DNA of 64,000 nucleotides, taken from NCBI GenBank assembly GCA_964607675.1, contig CAZSLC010000011.1, positions 1-64,000 of the forward strand, given 5' to 3'. The stretch comes from CAZSLC01 sp964607675. Its GTDB lineage: Bacteria > Bacteroidota > Bacteroidia > Bacteroidales > UBA932. Made by a program: the position numbers and the translations under genes. Each line of letters starts with the position of its first letter. Position 1 is the first letter of the stretch. Below the pieces are notes generated by a model. The model saw only the letters and a list, made by a program, of their open reading frames with translations, was not told the origin of the DNA and ran no database searches. Below, piece by piece: positions 36,329 through 45,419 of this stretch.

Positions 36329-37246
36329 TTATTTTCCTCCTTGAACTAATTTAATAAAAATATCATTCATACTTGGAATGAGCTCCCTGTATGAGAGTAT
36401 ATTATCTGTACAATTTAAAATATCTTGAAGAACAGCCTTAGAAGAACAACCTTGCTCAACATTGATGACCGCTCTTCTATTTCCTTTATACTCGTCATCC
36501 GAAATCAGATTCATAATGTTCGAATGTGAAAAGTCAGAAGGGGCATCTGAAGCGTAGATAAGCTCTATCTGATTATCTCCATGTTCTTTTCTGATTTTTT
36601 CAACTTCACCTGTAACTACCAGTTTAGACTTATTAATAAGTGCAATACTATCACACATCTCCTCAACAGACTCCATATTGTGAGTAGAAAGAATAATAGT
36701 GGTTCCACTCTCTTTCATCTTGATTATCTCATTCCTTATAAGCTGAACATTGATGGGATCAAAGCCAGAAAAAGGTTCATCAAGGATTAAAAGTGAAGGG
36801 TTATGCAATACAGTGGTGATAAATTGGACCTTTTGAGCCATCCCTTTCGACAACTCTTCAACTTTTTTATTCCACCACATTTCTATCCCAAATTTCAAAA
36901 ACCATTTTTTCAGCTCCACTACCGCTTGAGCTCTGCTCATACCTTTTAAACGGGCTAAATAGATGGCCTGTTCTCCCACCTTCATTTTTTTATAGAGCCC
37001 CCTCTCTTCTGGCAAATATCCAATAAAAGAGATATCTGATGGAACTATTTTCTTTCCATTGAAAAGTACCTCTCCAGAGTCAGGAATCGTTATTTGGTTC
37101 ATTATTCTAATTAGAGTTGTCTTTCCTGCCCCATTAGGGCCAAGCAGACCAAAGACAGTTCCTTTTGGAACATTTATTGAGACCGAGTTTAAAGCAGTAA
37201 AATTCCCAAACTTCTTCACAATCTCCTTACAAACAATTGTATCCAT
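36329..37246 (-). CDS. ABC transporter ATP-binding protein, NatA type
   Basis: A 305-residue ATPase with Walker A GLLGPNGAGKTT (about 34-45), signature LSKGMAQKV, Walker B LLILDEPFSGFD and the H-loop STHN. A C-terminal DUF4162-like extension (about 220-305) is typical of NatA-type subunits. It pairs with the downstream permease. Divergent neighbours are absent; the ComEA-like gene lies upstream in the same direction. Confidence 0.92.
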   Translation of the reverse strand: MDTIVCKEIVKKFGNFTALNSVSINVPKGTVFGLLGPNGAGKTTLIRIMNQITIPDSGEVLFNGKKIVPSDISFIGYLPEERGLYKKMKVGEQAIYLARLKGMSRAQAVVELKKWFLKFGIEMWWNKKVEELSKGMAQKVQFITTVLHNPSLLILDEPFSGFDPINVQLIRNEIIKMKESGTTIILSTHNMESVEEMCDSIALINKSKLVVTGEVEKIRKEHGDNQIELIYASDAPSDFSHSNIMNLISDDEYKGNRRAVINVEQGCSSKAVLQDILNCTDNILSYRELIPSMNDIFIKLVQGGK

Positions 37247-37264
37247 GTATTAAAAATTATCGTG

Positions 37265-37272
37265 CAAAAGTA
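37265..37272 (-). promoter_or_regulatory. candidate -7 box for the ABC transporter genes
   Basis: The minus strand reads TACTTTTG in the 36-bp gap before the ATPase gene, 18 bp from its ATG. The -33 element would fall in the ComEA-like gene and is weak. Confidence 0.4.
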
Positions 37273-37282
37273 ATAAAAAAAA

Positions 37283-38020
37283 TCATTTAACATACCTTTC
37301 AACTTGTACTCCTTGCTTTGAAGTCAAAATTCCATTTTCGACAAGAACTTCAACGGATAATTCACTTTTTTTTACCAGTTTTCTCATCCTCTCTATCCCT
37401 TTTGCAGCATAATATCCAATATATGGATGACTAACCAATGTATCAATAGGGGTACTAAATAGGTCAAGTCTTTGAACATGAGTAGTATCAACAATTAACT
37501 TATCTGCAAATTTAGAATATCTCTCATAATCAATCCCATTGATCTCCATCAACTGTTCGGCATCAACATATTTTCCAAGTTTTTCTCGATATTCTATTAT
37601 CTTTTTAGCATAATACGGACCTATCCCATAGAGTGTTACAAGCTGTGAACTATCAGCACTATTGAGATCCACTTTAGGAGTCTGATATTCGCTGTAACTA
37701 CTACTATTAGATGAATTATGTTGAGAGGAGAATGATTTTGTGGGTTTGCTCGATGTTGAAGATGTTGATGATGTTGATGATGTTGAAGATTTTATTGAGG
37801 GGAAATATTGTGGACGGTTTTGCGTTCGCCTCTCTTTTGTCCGAATTTCAACGTACACTGTATCCCTCACTATAACCAATTGTGGTTCAAATAGAACTCC
37901 GTTCCTTCGAAGAATTGCCACTGCAAAAAATACAAATTGAATCAGCAGCAGCGTAAAAATTAAAATTATGATACCTTTCGAAAAATATTCAGATATCTCT
38001 TTTTTTCTCTTTCCCTGCAT
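37283..38020 (-). CDS. ComEA-like membrane-anchored helix-hairpin-helix protein
   Basis: A 245-residue protein. One transmembrane helix lies at about residues 16-38. A Ser/Thr-rich linker (about 78-112, including four SST repeats from a 9-bp microsatellite) follows. Next comes a helix-hairpin-helix domain (about 116-170, VDLNSADSSQLVTLYGIGPYYAKKIIEYR) and a second degenerate one (about 185-245). HHH proteins of this type bind DNA non-specifically; ComEA does so in natural transformation, but no other com genes are here. It overlaps rsmI by 32 bp. Confidence 0.82.
   Translation of the reverse strand: MQGKRKKEISEYFSKGIIILIFTLLLIQFVFFAVAILRRNGVLFEPQLVIVRDTVYVEIRTKERRTQNRPQYFPSIKSSTSSTSSTSSTSSKPTKSFSSQHNSSNSSSYSEYQTPKVDLNSADSSQLVTLYGIGPYYAKKIIEYREKLGKYVDAEQLMEINGIDYERYSKFADKLIVDTTHVQRLDLFSTPIDTLVSHPYIGYYAAKGIERMRKLVKKSELSVEVLVENGILTSKQGVQVERYVK
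37752..37787 (-). repeat. 9-bp coding microsatellite, four units
   Basis: Plus-strand units GATGTTGAA/GATGTTGAT/GATGTTGAT/GATGTTGAA encode Ser-Ser-Thr repeated four times on the minus strand. Copy-number change would keep the frame and alter only linker length. Confidence 0.85.
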
Positions 38021-38690
38021 AGTCTCCCCCCTCTAAAATTATTACTATTTCACCTTTAGGCTCATTTATTTCAAACCAATCACGCACCTCCCTCAATGTG
38101 CCCCTGCGAGTCTCCTCGTGGAGTTTGCTAATCTCCCTCGATACGGAAACCCTCCTATCCTCCCCAAAGGTACCAATCATCTGGGTAAGAGTTTTCACAA
38201 GGCGAAATGGTGATTCATAAAAGATCATCGTCCTCCCCTCAGATGCAAGTTCTGCAAATTTAGTTTGCCTCCCCTTTTTAATGGGGAGAAATCCTTCAAA
38301 AACAAATCTGTCGCAGGGTAGAGCAGAGTCCACCAAAGCAGGGACAAATGCGGTAGCACCTGGCAGGGTTTCAACTTCTATTTCATGTTCAGCACAGCAA
38401 CGAGACAATAGAAATCCAGGATCAGAAATACCAGGGGTGCCAGCATCAGAGATCAGAGCAACATTTTTCCCAGATAATATCTTTTCGCAAATGGCAGCAG
38501 AGCTCTTATGCTCATTGAATTTATGATGCGACTCCATATGGGTAGATATTTCATATTTTTTCAGCAAGAAAGAACTCGTCCTGGTATCTTCAGCTAAAAT
38601 AAGATCGACCTCTTTTAATACACGTATCGCCCTTAAAGTGATGTCCTCAAGGTTCCCAATAGGGGTAGGTACTATATACAATTTTGCCAT
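37989..38690 (-). CDS. rsmI: 16S rRNA 2'-O-ribose C1402 methyltransferase
   Basis: A 233-residue tetrapyrrole-methylase-fold enzyme using SAM to methylate C1402 in the ribosomal P site. The N-terminal VPTPIGNLEDITLRAIRVL, AEDTRTS and the SAM-loop SDAGTPGISDPG (about 80-91) are conserved; PGATAFVPAL and FYESPFRL follow. It begins 1 bp after the coiled-coil gene stop and overlaps the ComEA-like gene by 32 bp. Confidence 0.95.
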   Translation of the reverse strand: MAKLYIVPTPIGNLEDITLRAIRVLKEVDLILAEDTRTSSFLLKKYEISTHMESHHKFNEHKSSAAICEKILSGKNVALISDAGTPGISDPGFLLSRCCAEHEIEVETLPGATAFVPALVDSALPCDRFVFEGFLPIKKGRQTKFAELASEGRTMIFYESPFRLVKTLTQMIGTFGEDRRVSVSREISKLHEETRRGTLREVRDWFEINEPKGEIVIILEGGDYAGKEKKRDI

Positions 38691-38691
38691 A

Positions 38692-39351
38692 TTATTTTCT
38701 AAACTTCCTCCTCATTGCCATATAAAAGCCATGAACAGCAGAAGAGTTTTCATCCCAATCCCCAAACGAGGAGTGCAGATAATCTATTGCATTAGCAAAT
38801 GAATCGAGTGTATTGATATGATTGACAGCCAATTCAAATAGTTTATCCTCATCGTCGAACAACTCTCTTATAAAATAAATTTTATCATTTATTGAAAAAG
38901 CATCTCTCAAATCTAATACTTTCTCACCTACTGGATCATCATATATGACACTTTTATCATATTCTCTCGCTTCATCTATTTCTTCATTTCTCACTTCTTC
39001 ACTTTTTCTTTTATCCATAACCACATTCTCATTTATCTCCTCATTTATCTCCTCATTTATCTCCTCATTTATCTTATCATTTATCTTATCACTTATCTTC
39101 TCACTTATCTTCTCACTTTTTTGTGCTCTTTCCTCTACTATTTTCTCCCCCATCTGAGCAACTATCTGCGCAATTCTTTCAGTAACTTTTTTTTCCACCC
39201 TCTCCTCTTCATTTTTCATAGAATTGTATAGTGCATCGTTTTGTTTCGATTTAAGTGCCTCAATTTCATTTCTCTGGGCAGTTAACTCCTCTGTAACCAA
39301 AACAGTCAATAGCTCTAATATTGATTTTATCTCTGAAATTCTATCATCCAT
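38692..39351 (-). CDS. Bacteroidota conserved protein with variable coiled-coil repeat
   Basis: A 219-residue cytoplasmic protein. Residues about 1-75 are charged helical. The middle (about 80-107) is a perfect four-residue repeat array (EKIS, DKIN, EEIN). The C-terminal ~75 residues (DLRDAFSINDKIYFIRELFDDEDKLFELAVNHINTL...) match a conserved Bacteroidota domain of unknown function. The N-terminal half looks free to vary and the C-terminus looks constrained. It is upstream of rsmI with a 1-bp gap. No enzymatic motif is visible. Confidence 0.75.
   Translation of the reverse strand: MDDRISEIKSILELLTVLVTEELTAQRNEIEALKSKQNDALYNSMKNEEERVEKKVTERIAQIVAQMGEKIVEERAQKSEKISEKISDKINDKINEEINEEINEEINENVVMDKRKSEEVRNEEIDEAREYDKSVIYDDPVGEKVLDLRDAFSINDKIYFIRELFDDEDKLFELAVNHINTLDSFANAIDYLHSSFGDWDENSSAVHGFYMAMRRKFRK
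39031..39114 (-). repeat. 12-bp coding tandem repeat, seven units in three variants
   Basis: Plus-strand units ATTTATCTCCTC x3, ATTTATCTTATC x2 and ACTTATCTTCTC x2 encode, on the minus strand, EKIS x2, DKIN x2 and EEIN x3. Identical adjacent units show recent stepwise expansion. The frame is kept whatever the copy number. Confidence 0.9.
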
Positions 39352-39364
39352 ATGTAGTTTTTAT

Positions 39365-39372
39365 TAACTTTG
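39365..39372 (+). promoter_or_regulatory. candidate -7 box for tdk
   Basis: TAACTTTG matches TAnnTTTG, 31 bp upstream of the tdk ATG. The -33 position falls in the divergent coiled-coil gene and is not an exact TTTG. Confidence 0.4.
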
Positions 39373-39403
39373 TCTATACTTAAGTCTCTACAAAATTACT
39401 CAA

Positions 39404-39979
39404 ATGTTTTTAGAAAACGCAAAAAAACCTGGTTGGATTGAAGTTATCTGTGGATCTATGTTCTCTGGTAAAACCGAGGAACTCATAAGAAGACTCAGGA
39501 GAGCAAAATTCGCCAATTTAAAAGTTGAAATTTTCAAACCAGTAATAGATATCAGATATTCTGAAAATGAGGTTGTATCACACGACTCTAAATCAATATT
39601 ATCAACCCCTGTTGACTCTTCATCAAGCATCCTTCTTTTAGCTACTGATGTGGATGTGGTGGGGATAGATGAAGCTCAATTTTTCGATGATGGCATCATA
39701 GACGTATGCCAACAATTAGCAGCCAATGGTGTGAGGGTCATTGTAGCTGGTCTCGACATGGATTATCTTGGTAAGCCATTCGGTCCAATGCCATATCTTA
39801 TGGCTGTGGCTGAACATGTTACAAAAGTACATGCAATTTGCGTAAGATGTGGCGATCCAGCTCATCATTCACATAGATTATCTGCAAGTGACCAATTAGT
39901 TGTACTTGGGGAAAAAGACACTTATGAGCCTATTTGTCGCCATTGTTTCAATAAATTGATGAAAAAAAACAATAAATAA
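39404..39979 (+). CDS. tdk: thymidine kinase (type II)
   Basis: A 191-residue enzyme phosphorylating thymidine with ATP for salvage. P-loop GSMFSGKTEELIRR (about 17-30), the Walker B-like GIDEAQFFDD (about 87-96) and the lasso region are present. The zinc site is CVRCGDP plus CRHCFN near the C-terminus. It is monocistronic between divergent and convergent neighbours. Confidence 0.96.
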   Translation: MFLENAKKPGWIEVICGSMFSGKTEELIRRLRRAKFANLKVEIFKPVIDIRYSENEVVSHDSKSILSTPVDSSSSILLLATDVDVVGIDEAQFFDDGIIDVCQQLAANGVRVIVAGLDMDYLGKPFGPMPYLMAVAEHVTKVHAICVRCGDPAHHSHRLSASDQLVVLGEKDTYEPICRHCFNKLMKKNNK

Positions 39980-39997
39980 GTGGGGCATTGACTATTA

Positions 39998-40657
39998 CTA
40001 AACTATTTTACTAAGATTAGTAACAGTCAGTAATTTGCCATCCGAATCATAAACTTCTTGTTTGACAACCCCTATCCCAAGGGAATACCATGTAATGATT
40101 TTGTTTACCATAGTACGTCCTATCCTTCTCTGCCGCTGCCACTCTGTCAATTTATAACAATTAATGGTACCACATAAAGTATTAAGCTCCTCAATAGCAA
40201 CTACTTTTCTATCGTACATATAGATATTAGCTGTAAAATTTTTGATATGTAGTTTCAACTCGCTATTGCCAATGGAACCTCCAATAGAGAGAGAAGAGGG
40301 TATCGAACTCACATCACCCTTAATCATTATGGACTCAATATTAAATGCCATTTTGAAATCATCAATACTCGCTGAAGTGACACCATCCTTAGAGAGAGCA
40401 GTGATGACAACAGACTTCCCTTTAAACATAGGTTCATCTTTAGAATCAAAATAATTGTACTTGAATACAATTTCTCCATTTTTAAAATCTCCAATAGAGG
40501 AGACAATCTTCTGACAAAAGGTATAGATTAAATCTCCATTCTCGTCATAAGTGGAGTAGAACAACTCAGCTCCGTCTTCCCTTTTAACGAAGTCACTCTG
40601 TCCATTCGATATAAATGGGATAATAATAAAAAAAGTGAACAATAAGACCCTTTTCAT
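39998..40657 (-). CDS. TapB/DUF3108-like exported protein
   Basis: A 219-residue protein with a signal peptide (residues 1-19, ending SNGQ) and a beta-rich body. The C-terminal half (GTINCYKLT... ITWYSLGIGVVKQEVYDSDGKL) resembles the TapB-family/DUF3108 periplasmic proteins of Bacteroidota. No catalytic motif is recognised. It overlaps the CorC-type gene upstream by 4 bp, suggesting co-expression. Confidence 0.65.
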   Translation of the reverse strand: MKRVLLFTFFIIIPFISNGQSDFVKREDGAELFYSTYDENGDLIYTFCQKIVSSIGDFKNGEIVFKYNYFDSKDEPMFKGKSVVITALSKDGVTSASIDDFKMAFNIESIMIKGDVSSIPSSLSIGGSIGNSELKLHIKNFTANIYMYDRKVVAIEELNTLCGTINCYKLTEWQRQRRIGRTMVNKIITWYSLGIGVVKQEVYDSDGKLLTVTNLSKIV

Positions 40658-41928
40658 TGAACATTAACCTTTGTTACTAACAATTTATCAATACGTGCTC
40701 CATCCATATCTATTATTTCAAATCTGAAATTGTACCACAACACGCTCTCCCCCGTTGATGGAATATGTTCTAATAATTCAATAACTAAGCCACTAATAGT
40801 GTTATAATCATTTTCTGAATATAAATCTTCTATTTCAAAATGCGAAAGAAAATCATAAAAAGGGCATTGACCATCTACAAGCCAACCCTCTCCGTCATGT
40901 CTTTGAATGATATAAGGCTCTTCTTCTTCATCCGTAATAGCACCGACAAGTCCCTCAAGTATATCCTTGTGAGTCACTATTCCCTGACAAACACCAAATT
41001 CATCGCATATAAGGCCATAGCCAACTTGTTTTCCTTTCATTTGCTCAAGGACCTTATAAACATCCATATTTTCATGGAAATACTGAATAGGTTTAACTAT
41101 TTGCATTATATTGAATCCATCTTGGTCCAGTTTACCAAAAAGATCCTTCAAAAATACGACACCGACCAACTCATCAAGACTACCTTTTCCAACAGGATAG
41201 ACTTCAAAAAGATTCTCTTGTACAATTTTATTGATTTGCTCATTGGACATTTCAACATCAATCCACACAATCTCATTTCGACTGGTCATTATTGTCTCAA
41301 TCTTTCTATCCCCTAAAGAAAACACTCTCTCAACTATGTCTTGTTCAACATCTTGCACCTCACCATCTTCATTACCCTCTGCTATCATCGATTTGATCTC
41401 CTCTTCAGTGACCTTAGAATCTTCATTTTTTATACCGAAAAGTTTGACAATCCCCTGTGTTGATTTGGCCAATAGCCATACAAAAGGGGAGGCGACAAGT
41501 GAAAGAAAAAGCATTGGGCCTGATGCCACTTTAGCTATCTTTTCAGGACTTCCCATACCAATTCTCTTAGGGACTAATTCGCCAAAAATAATGGTTACTA
41601 TTGTGACAACTATTACAATGATAGTCTGTGCTAATGGATGTGATACAGTTTGACTTACCCCAATGGATGAGAGAAAAAGAGAAAAGTCATCTGCAAGTGT
41701 TGCTCCAGAATAGATACCTGTCAATATACCTATAAGGGTGATACCTATTTGAATTGTTGATAAAAACTTATTGGGATCTCGTATCAATTTTAATGCTGTC
41801 CCAGCTGTTTTGCTCCCTTTCTTGGCATCGGCCGCCAAACTTGATTTTCTAGCATTGACTAAAGATATCTCTGCCATGGCAAAAATGCCATTTAGAAGAA
41901 TAAGGAGGATAATGATTAGTATTTCCAT
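40654..41928 (-). CDS. CNNM/CorC (HlyC) family membrane protein
   Basis: A 424-residue protein with an N-terminal DUF21/CNNM membrane domain (about 1-195; MAEISLVNARKS, IGITLIGILTGIYSG, FGELVPKRIG). A CBS-domain pair (about 205-330; IMTSRNEIVWIDVE, GIVTHKDILEGLVG) and a CorC_HlyC transporter-associated domain (about 340-424) follow. Family members are linked to Mg2+/Co2+ efflux; the haemolysin label is historical. Confidence 0.9.
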   Translation of the reverse strand: MEILIIILLILLNGIFAMAEISLVNARKSSLAADAKKGSKTAGTALKLIRDPNKFLSTIQIGITLIGILTGIYSGATLADDFSLFLSSIGVSQTVSHPLAQTIIVIVVTIVTIIFGELVPKRIGMGSPEKIAKVASGPMLFLSLVASPFVWLLAKSTQGIVKLFGIKNEDSKVTEEEIKSMIAEGNEDGEVQDVEQDIVERVFSLGDRKIETIMTSRNEIVWIDVEMSNEQINKIVQENLFEVYPVGKGSLDELVGVVFLKDLFGKLDQDGFNIMQIVKPIQYFHENMDVYKVLEQMKGKQVGYGLICDEFGVCQGIVTHKDILEGLVGAITDEEEEPYIIQRHDGEGWLVDGQCPFYDFLSHFEIEDLYSENDYNTISGLVIELLEHIPSTGESVLWYNFRFEIIDMDGARIDKLLVTKVNVQ

Positions 41929-41949
41929 AATAACTCTTGATAAGCAAAA

Positions 41950-42822
41950 TTAAGCATTTTTATTGTTAGATTGCAAATAGGTTTGAAAAAGGACAGATAA
42001 TACTATCATCGCAACCCCCACATAGAATGATAGATTCAACTCATTTGCCTCCCCAAAGAGTGTAAAAGCAAGAATAACACTATAAACTGGCTCAAGGTTA
42101 AAAGTCAAATTAACTGTGAAAGAGGATAAATCCTTAAGGGCATCAATTTGAAAAATATATGGTACAATGGTACAGATAGATGCAAGAATGAACATCCACC
42201 CCATATCAACAGAGGTTGGGATAAGGGCACTTGCTGGCATAATAAGGAGATAAAAGGGCATCAAAGCAGACAAGGTGATAAAACCAGAGAACATCTCATA
42301 GAATAGCACATTGGTAGTTGTCGTTATTCCCCTCCAGTTTTTATTGAAAATTGTAAATAAAGCGGCAAGAATAGCAGAGATGATTCCATATAAGATACCA
42401 AGTCTGTACCTCGAATCAAAAGAGAAAATAAGGGCTACTCCAAATAGGGCAATAGCACTTAATACCACCTCTCGAAATGAAAATCTCTTTTTAGAAATAA
42501 TAGGATTGAGAATGGCAGAAAAAAAACCAACGGTAGAAAAGCAAATGACACCGATAGAAATATTTGATTTTATGATACTGCCGTAGAAAAACACCCAGTG
42601 CAGTGCTATCATTGCCCCGATAAAAAACAATTTTTTAAAATCGTGAAATTGTATCTTCTTGAAAGATTTTGAAAAAAGGAGAATGAGAATCAGCACGATA
42701 GAGGCAATCATCATTCTATACCATACGAAAGCAAACTCATCCAGATGAATGAGTTTGCCGAATATGCCTGTAAATCCCGCAAGGAGTACAGCAATGTGTA
42801 GCTTTATGAGTGATGTTTTCAC
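41950..42822 (-). CDS. EamA/DMT-family transporter
   Basis: A 290-residue membrane protein with about ten transmembrane helices arranged as two EamA repeats (about 5-135 and 145-285). Key features are HWVFFYGSI in the first half and FNLEPVYSVILAF in the second, typical of drug/metabolite exporters. The substrate is unknown. Its start overlaps the hydrogenase stop by 4 bp, so it is probably the distal gene of the hydrogenase operon. Confidence 0.88.
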   Translation of the reverse strand: MKTSLIKLHIAVLLAGFTGIFGKLIHLDEFAFVWYRMMIASIVLILILLFSKSFKKIQFHDFKKLFFIGAMIALHWVFFYGSIIKSNISIGVICFSTVGFFSAILNPIISKKRFSFREVVLSAIALFGVALIFSFDSRYRLGILYGIISAILAALFTIFNKNWRGITTTTNVLFYEMFSGFITLSALMPFYLLIMPASALIPTSVDMGWMFILASICTIVPYIFQIDALKDLSSFTVNLTFNLEPVYSVILAFTLFGEANELNLSFYVGVAMIVLSVLFQTYLQSNNKNA

Positions 42823-44252
42823 ACTTGCTCTTGTGTCAATTTATACAATTTCACGGAGTTATCAATTGTCTTTTCTTTCGCTTCATTGCCATATTTATCA
42901 ACGTCAAAGACATTCTTAGGACTGTGAGTAATACATAATGCTCCATTTACACAACCTCCCTCACAAGCCATTCCCTCAAAGAAATTTTCAGTTGCCTTCC
43001 CCATTTTAAGTCTCAAGAGAGCCTTTTTGCACTCATCTATACCACTCATATATATAGGAGAGACACCAGTTATCCCCATAGCCGTCCCAACATCAGAAAT
43101 ACCTTTGGTAATTCCACCCGATTTTGCAAATATTCTACCATAATAAGAGGCATTATCGAGGAGAGAATCTTCCATCTTAGTAGTGTCTATTCCCCTCGCA
43201 TCAACGAATGCCTGCAACTCCTCAAATGACATGACTGAATCAATCACCCCATTGGTCTTTGCCATTTTATACTCCATCTTTTTAGAGCTGCATGGCCCTA
43301 TAAAGACTATTTTAGCATTGGGATCAGAATGTCTTATCAACATAGCTGTCTCTATCATTGGAGATGGGGAATGAGAGATGTATTGAACCAACTCAGGGAA
43401 ATATTTTTCTATATACATCACAAATGAGGGGCAACAAGAGGTGGTCATGAGTTTCTTCTCATTCCACTCTTGTGCTTCGTGATATAGTGTAATATCAGCC
43501 CCCAATGCCGCCTCAACTACCTGATGGAAACCGAGTTTCTTAATGGCAGTTACCACCTGAGTAACCCTTCCATACGCACACTGACTCACAATAGCTGGAG
43601 CTATGATGGCGTAAACTTTATATTTAGTATTATCTTCCGATTTCTTTAAGATATCGATAATATCGAGTACTAAAGATTTGTCAGTGATAGCACCAAAAGG
43701 ACATTTATAAATACAAGCTCCACAAGAGATACATTTATCGTTATTGATAACTGCTTTCTTTTGATCATTCATAGATATTGCTTTCACTTTGCAACTTTGG
43801 ATACAAGGACGATGTTGCTGAATAATAGCTCCATAAGGACACACTTGGGTACACTTACCACACTCAATACATTTGCTTTTATCTACCACTGATTTATTTT
43901 CAACAATAGAAATTGCCCCCTTAGGACATACCTCCTGGCAACTATGCATTATACATCCACGGCAAGCAGGTGTCACGTATATCCCGTCAATAGGGCACTC
44001 GTCACATGCTATATCAATCACTTCAACCGAATTGGGATTTTCTTTGTGTCCACCCATCGCCATAGTGATTCTCTCTTGAACTATTGCTCTTTCTTTGTAA
44101 ACACAACATCTTAATTCAGAACGGGGACCAGGACTAATCAATTTCGGAATTTCATTGTATGCTGTGTCCATTCCTCCATCGTAGGCACGCCTTATTACCT
44201 CTTTTAAAACTTTGTACTTTAATAATTGAACATTTGTATCAAAAATTCTCAT
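42819..44252 (-). CDS. monomeric [FeFe] hydrogenase, group B-like
   Basis: A 477-residue iron-sulfur enzyme. The N-terminal half holds multiple cysteine motifs for [4Fe-4S] clusters (CDECP, CRGC, CQEVCP, CIECGKCTQVCP at 128-139, CISCGACIYKCP at 174-185). The H-cluster domain has L1 TSCCPSF (271-277; Cys273 the proton-relay Cys, Cys274 a cluster ligand), L2 GPCSSKKMEY (Cys311) and L3 EGMACEGGCVNG (Cys420, Cys424). All catalytic ligands are present, so H2 turnover is plausible. The maturases HydE, HydF and HydG are not in the window. It lies 3 bp after the SpoIIE phosphatase gene. Confidence 0.88.
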   Translation of the reverse strand: MRIFDTNVQLLKYKVLKEVIRRAYDGGMDTAYNEIPKLISPGPRSELRCCVYKERAIVQERITMAMGGHKENPNSVEVIDIACDECPIDGIYVTPACRGCIMHSCQEVCPKGAISIVENKSVVDKSKCIECGKCTQVCPYGAIIQQHRPCIQSCKVKAISMNDQKKAVINNDKCISCGACIYKCPFGAITDKSLVLDIIDILKKSEDNTKYKVYAIIAPAIVSQCAYGRVTQVVTAIKKLGFHQVVEAALGADITLYHEAQEWNEKKLMTTSCCPSFVMYIEKYFPELVQYISHSPSPMIETAMLIRHSDPNAKIVFIGPCSSKKMEYKMAKTNGVIDSVMSFEELQAFVDARGIDTTKMEDSLLDNASYYGRIFAKSGGITKGISDVGTAMGITGVSPIYMSGIDECKKALLRLKMGKATENFFEGMACEGGCVNGALCITHSPKNVFDVDKYGNEAKEKTIDNSVKLYKLTQEQV

Positions 44253-44255
44253 AAC

Positions 44256-45419
44256 CTAATTATAAAATATATTTACTTTTTTTCCTATTATTCTTAGAAT
44301 ACTCGCAAGACGTTCTACCAGCTTAAGTTTCATTGTAGTATCAATCGGCAATCCTTGGTGAGCAATATTTACACTCCTACCCACAAAAAATGTAACCTCT
44401 GATGCCTCTTCGAGTAGAATCTGCGCCAATAGCGACGCCCCATCTTGCTTTGTAAATGATTTGGGGGTTAGATCATCCGCCAATATGTATTTTTCACACA
44501 GCTCAATAAGACGTCTCAATGTGATAACTCCTTCAGTTGTAAGGTCTATTCCCTCGATAAACCCTATTGGAGGGACATCTTTATCTGGAAAATCAAAACT
44601 TGTTCTAAGGTTTTTATTGAGATAACGGGCCACAATCTGAGAACTAGTACCTCCACAAACCACCTTCTTTGTATCCCCATCCATAAACTGTGCAACATAT
44701 TGGTCGTCTTTGTTTTTGTCAACAGGGGGTCCCACCATTATATTTACCTTTACACTTTTCCTCAATTTGACTGCTGCAACTGTTGTGTCATCTCCTGGTT
44801 TATCCAAATATAAATCGTTGCAAGCTGATGCCAACATACATGAGGCACTTCTTGCAGACATATTTCTCTTTATATTGATATTTAGATGTTCCAAAATCTC
44901 CTTACGTTGCCACCCAAAGTTAAGAATCATCCCAACACCAGCGTGTATAGTCCCATCCGACATAATAAATGCCATGTCGCCCTCATTGAGTTTTAATTTT
45001 GATTCATAAACCTTTTTTCCATATATCTCATGAAGATTTCTCTCAAAATCAACACATTTGCCATCATGATAATAGATAGCTTGAGGATTGTCAAATTCGA
45101 AAAGGACACCCTCTCCATCTTTGTTGATATGAATCACTGAAAATGTTGAATATGCGACCTCTCTCACCTTGCAAATAGGAAGTGTTTGAATCATCGTCTC
45201 AATACACTCCACTATGTCAATATCATTGGAGACCATTGTACATAATATCTTAGATGTAAGGGTTGACAGAATATTTGCTTTTACTCCACTGCCCAAACCA
45301 TCTGCAAGGACCAAAGTCGTCCAATCTCCATTGATATGACACTCGACATTGTCACCACAGAGCTCTTCGCCATATTTATTCAGCGATGTATATCCGTACT
45401 CAACGCATAGCTCCATCAC
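44256..45419 (-). CDS. SpoIIE-type PP2C phosphatase with unassigned C-terminal domain
   Basis: A 387-residue protein. The N-terminal ~225 residues are a SpoIIE/PP2C phosphatase domain: metal-binding Asp in LADGLGSGVKAN (about 38-49), MSDGT (about 148-152) and GDDTTVAAVKL (about 208-218). Residues about 230-387 form a second domain (IMVGPPVDKNKDDQ, VCGGTSSQIVARYL, GASLLAQILLEEASEVTFFVGRSVN) that I cannot assign. It overlaps the sensory hydrogenase gene by 4 bp and precedes the group B-like hydrogenase. Such phosphatases usually act on anti-anti-sigma-type Ser phosphoproteins; none is encoded nearby, so the target is unknown. Likely output module of the hydrogenase sensor. Confidence 0.85.
   Translation of the reverse strand: MMELCVEYGYTSLNKYGEELCGDNVECHINGDWTTLVLADGLGSGVKANILSTLTSKILCTMVSNDIDIVECIETMIQTLPICKVREVAYSTFSVIHINKDGEGVLFEFDNPQAIYYHDGKCVDFERNLHEIYGKKVYESKLKLNEGDMAFIMSDGTIHAGVGMILNFGWQRKEILEHLNINIKRNMSARSASCMLASACNDLYLDKPGDDTTVAAVKLRKSVKVNIMVGPPVDKNKDDQYVAQFMDGDTKKVVCGGTSSQIVARYLNKNLRTSFDFPDKDVPPIGFIEGIDLTTEGVITLRRLIELCEKYILADDLTPKSFTKQDGASLLAQILLEEASEVTFFVGRSVNIAHQGLPIDTTMKLKLVERLASILRIIGKKVNIFYN

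Noticed and set aside
39031..39114. CRISPR-like short repeats
   Set aside because: Units are 12 bp, contiguous with no spacers, and in frame within a coding gene.
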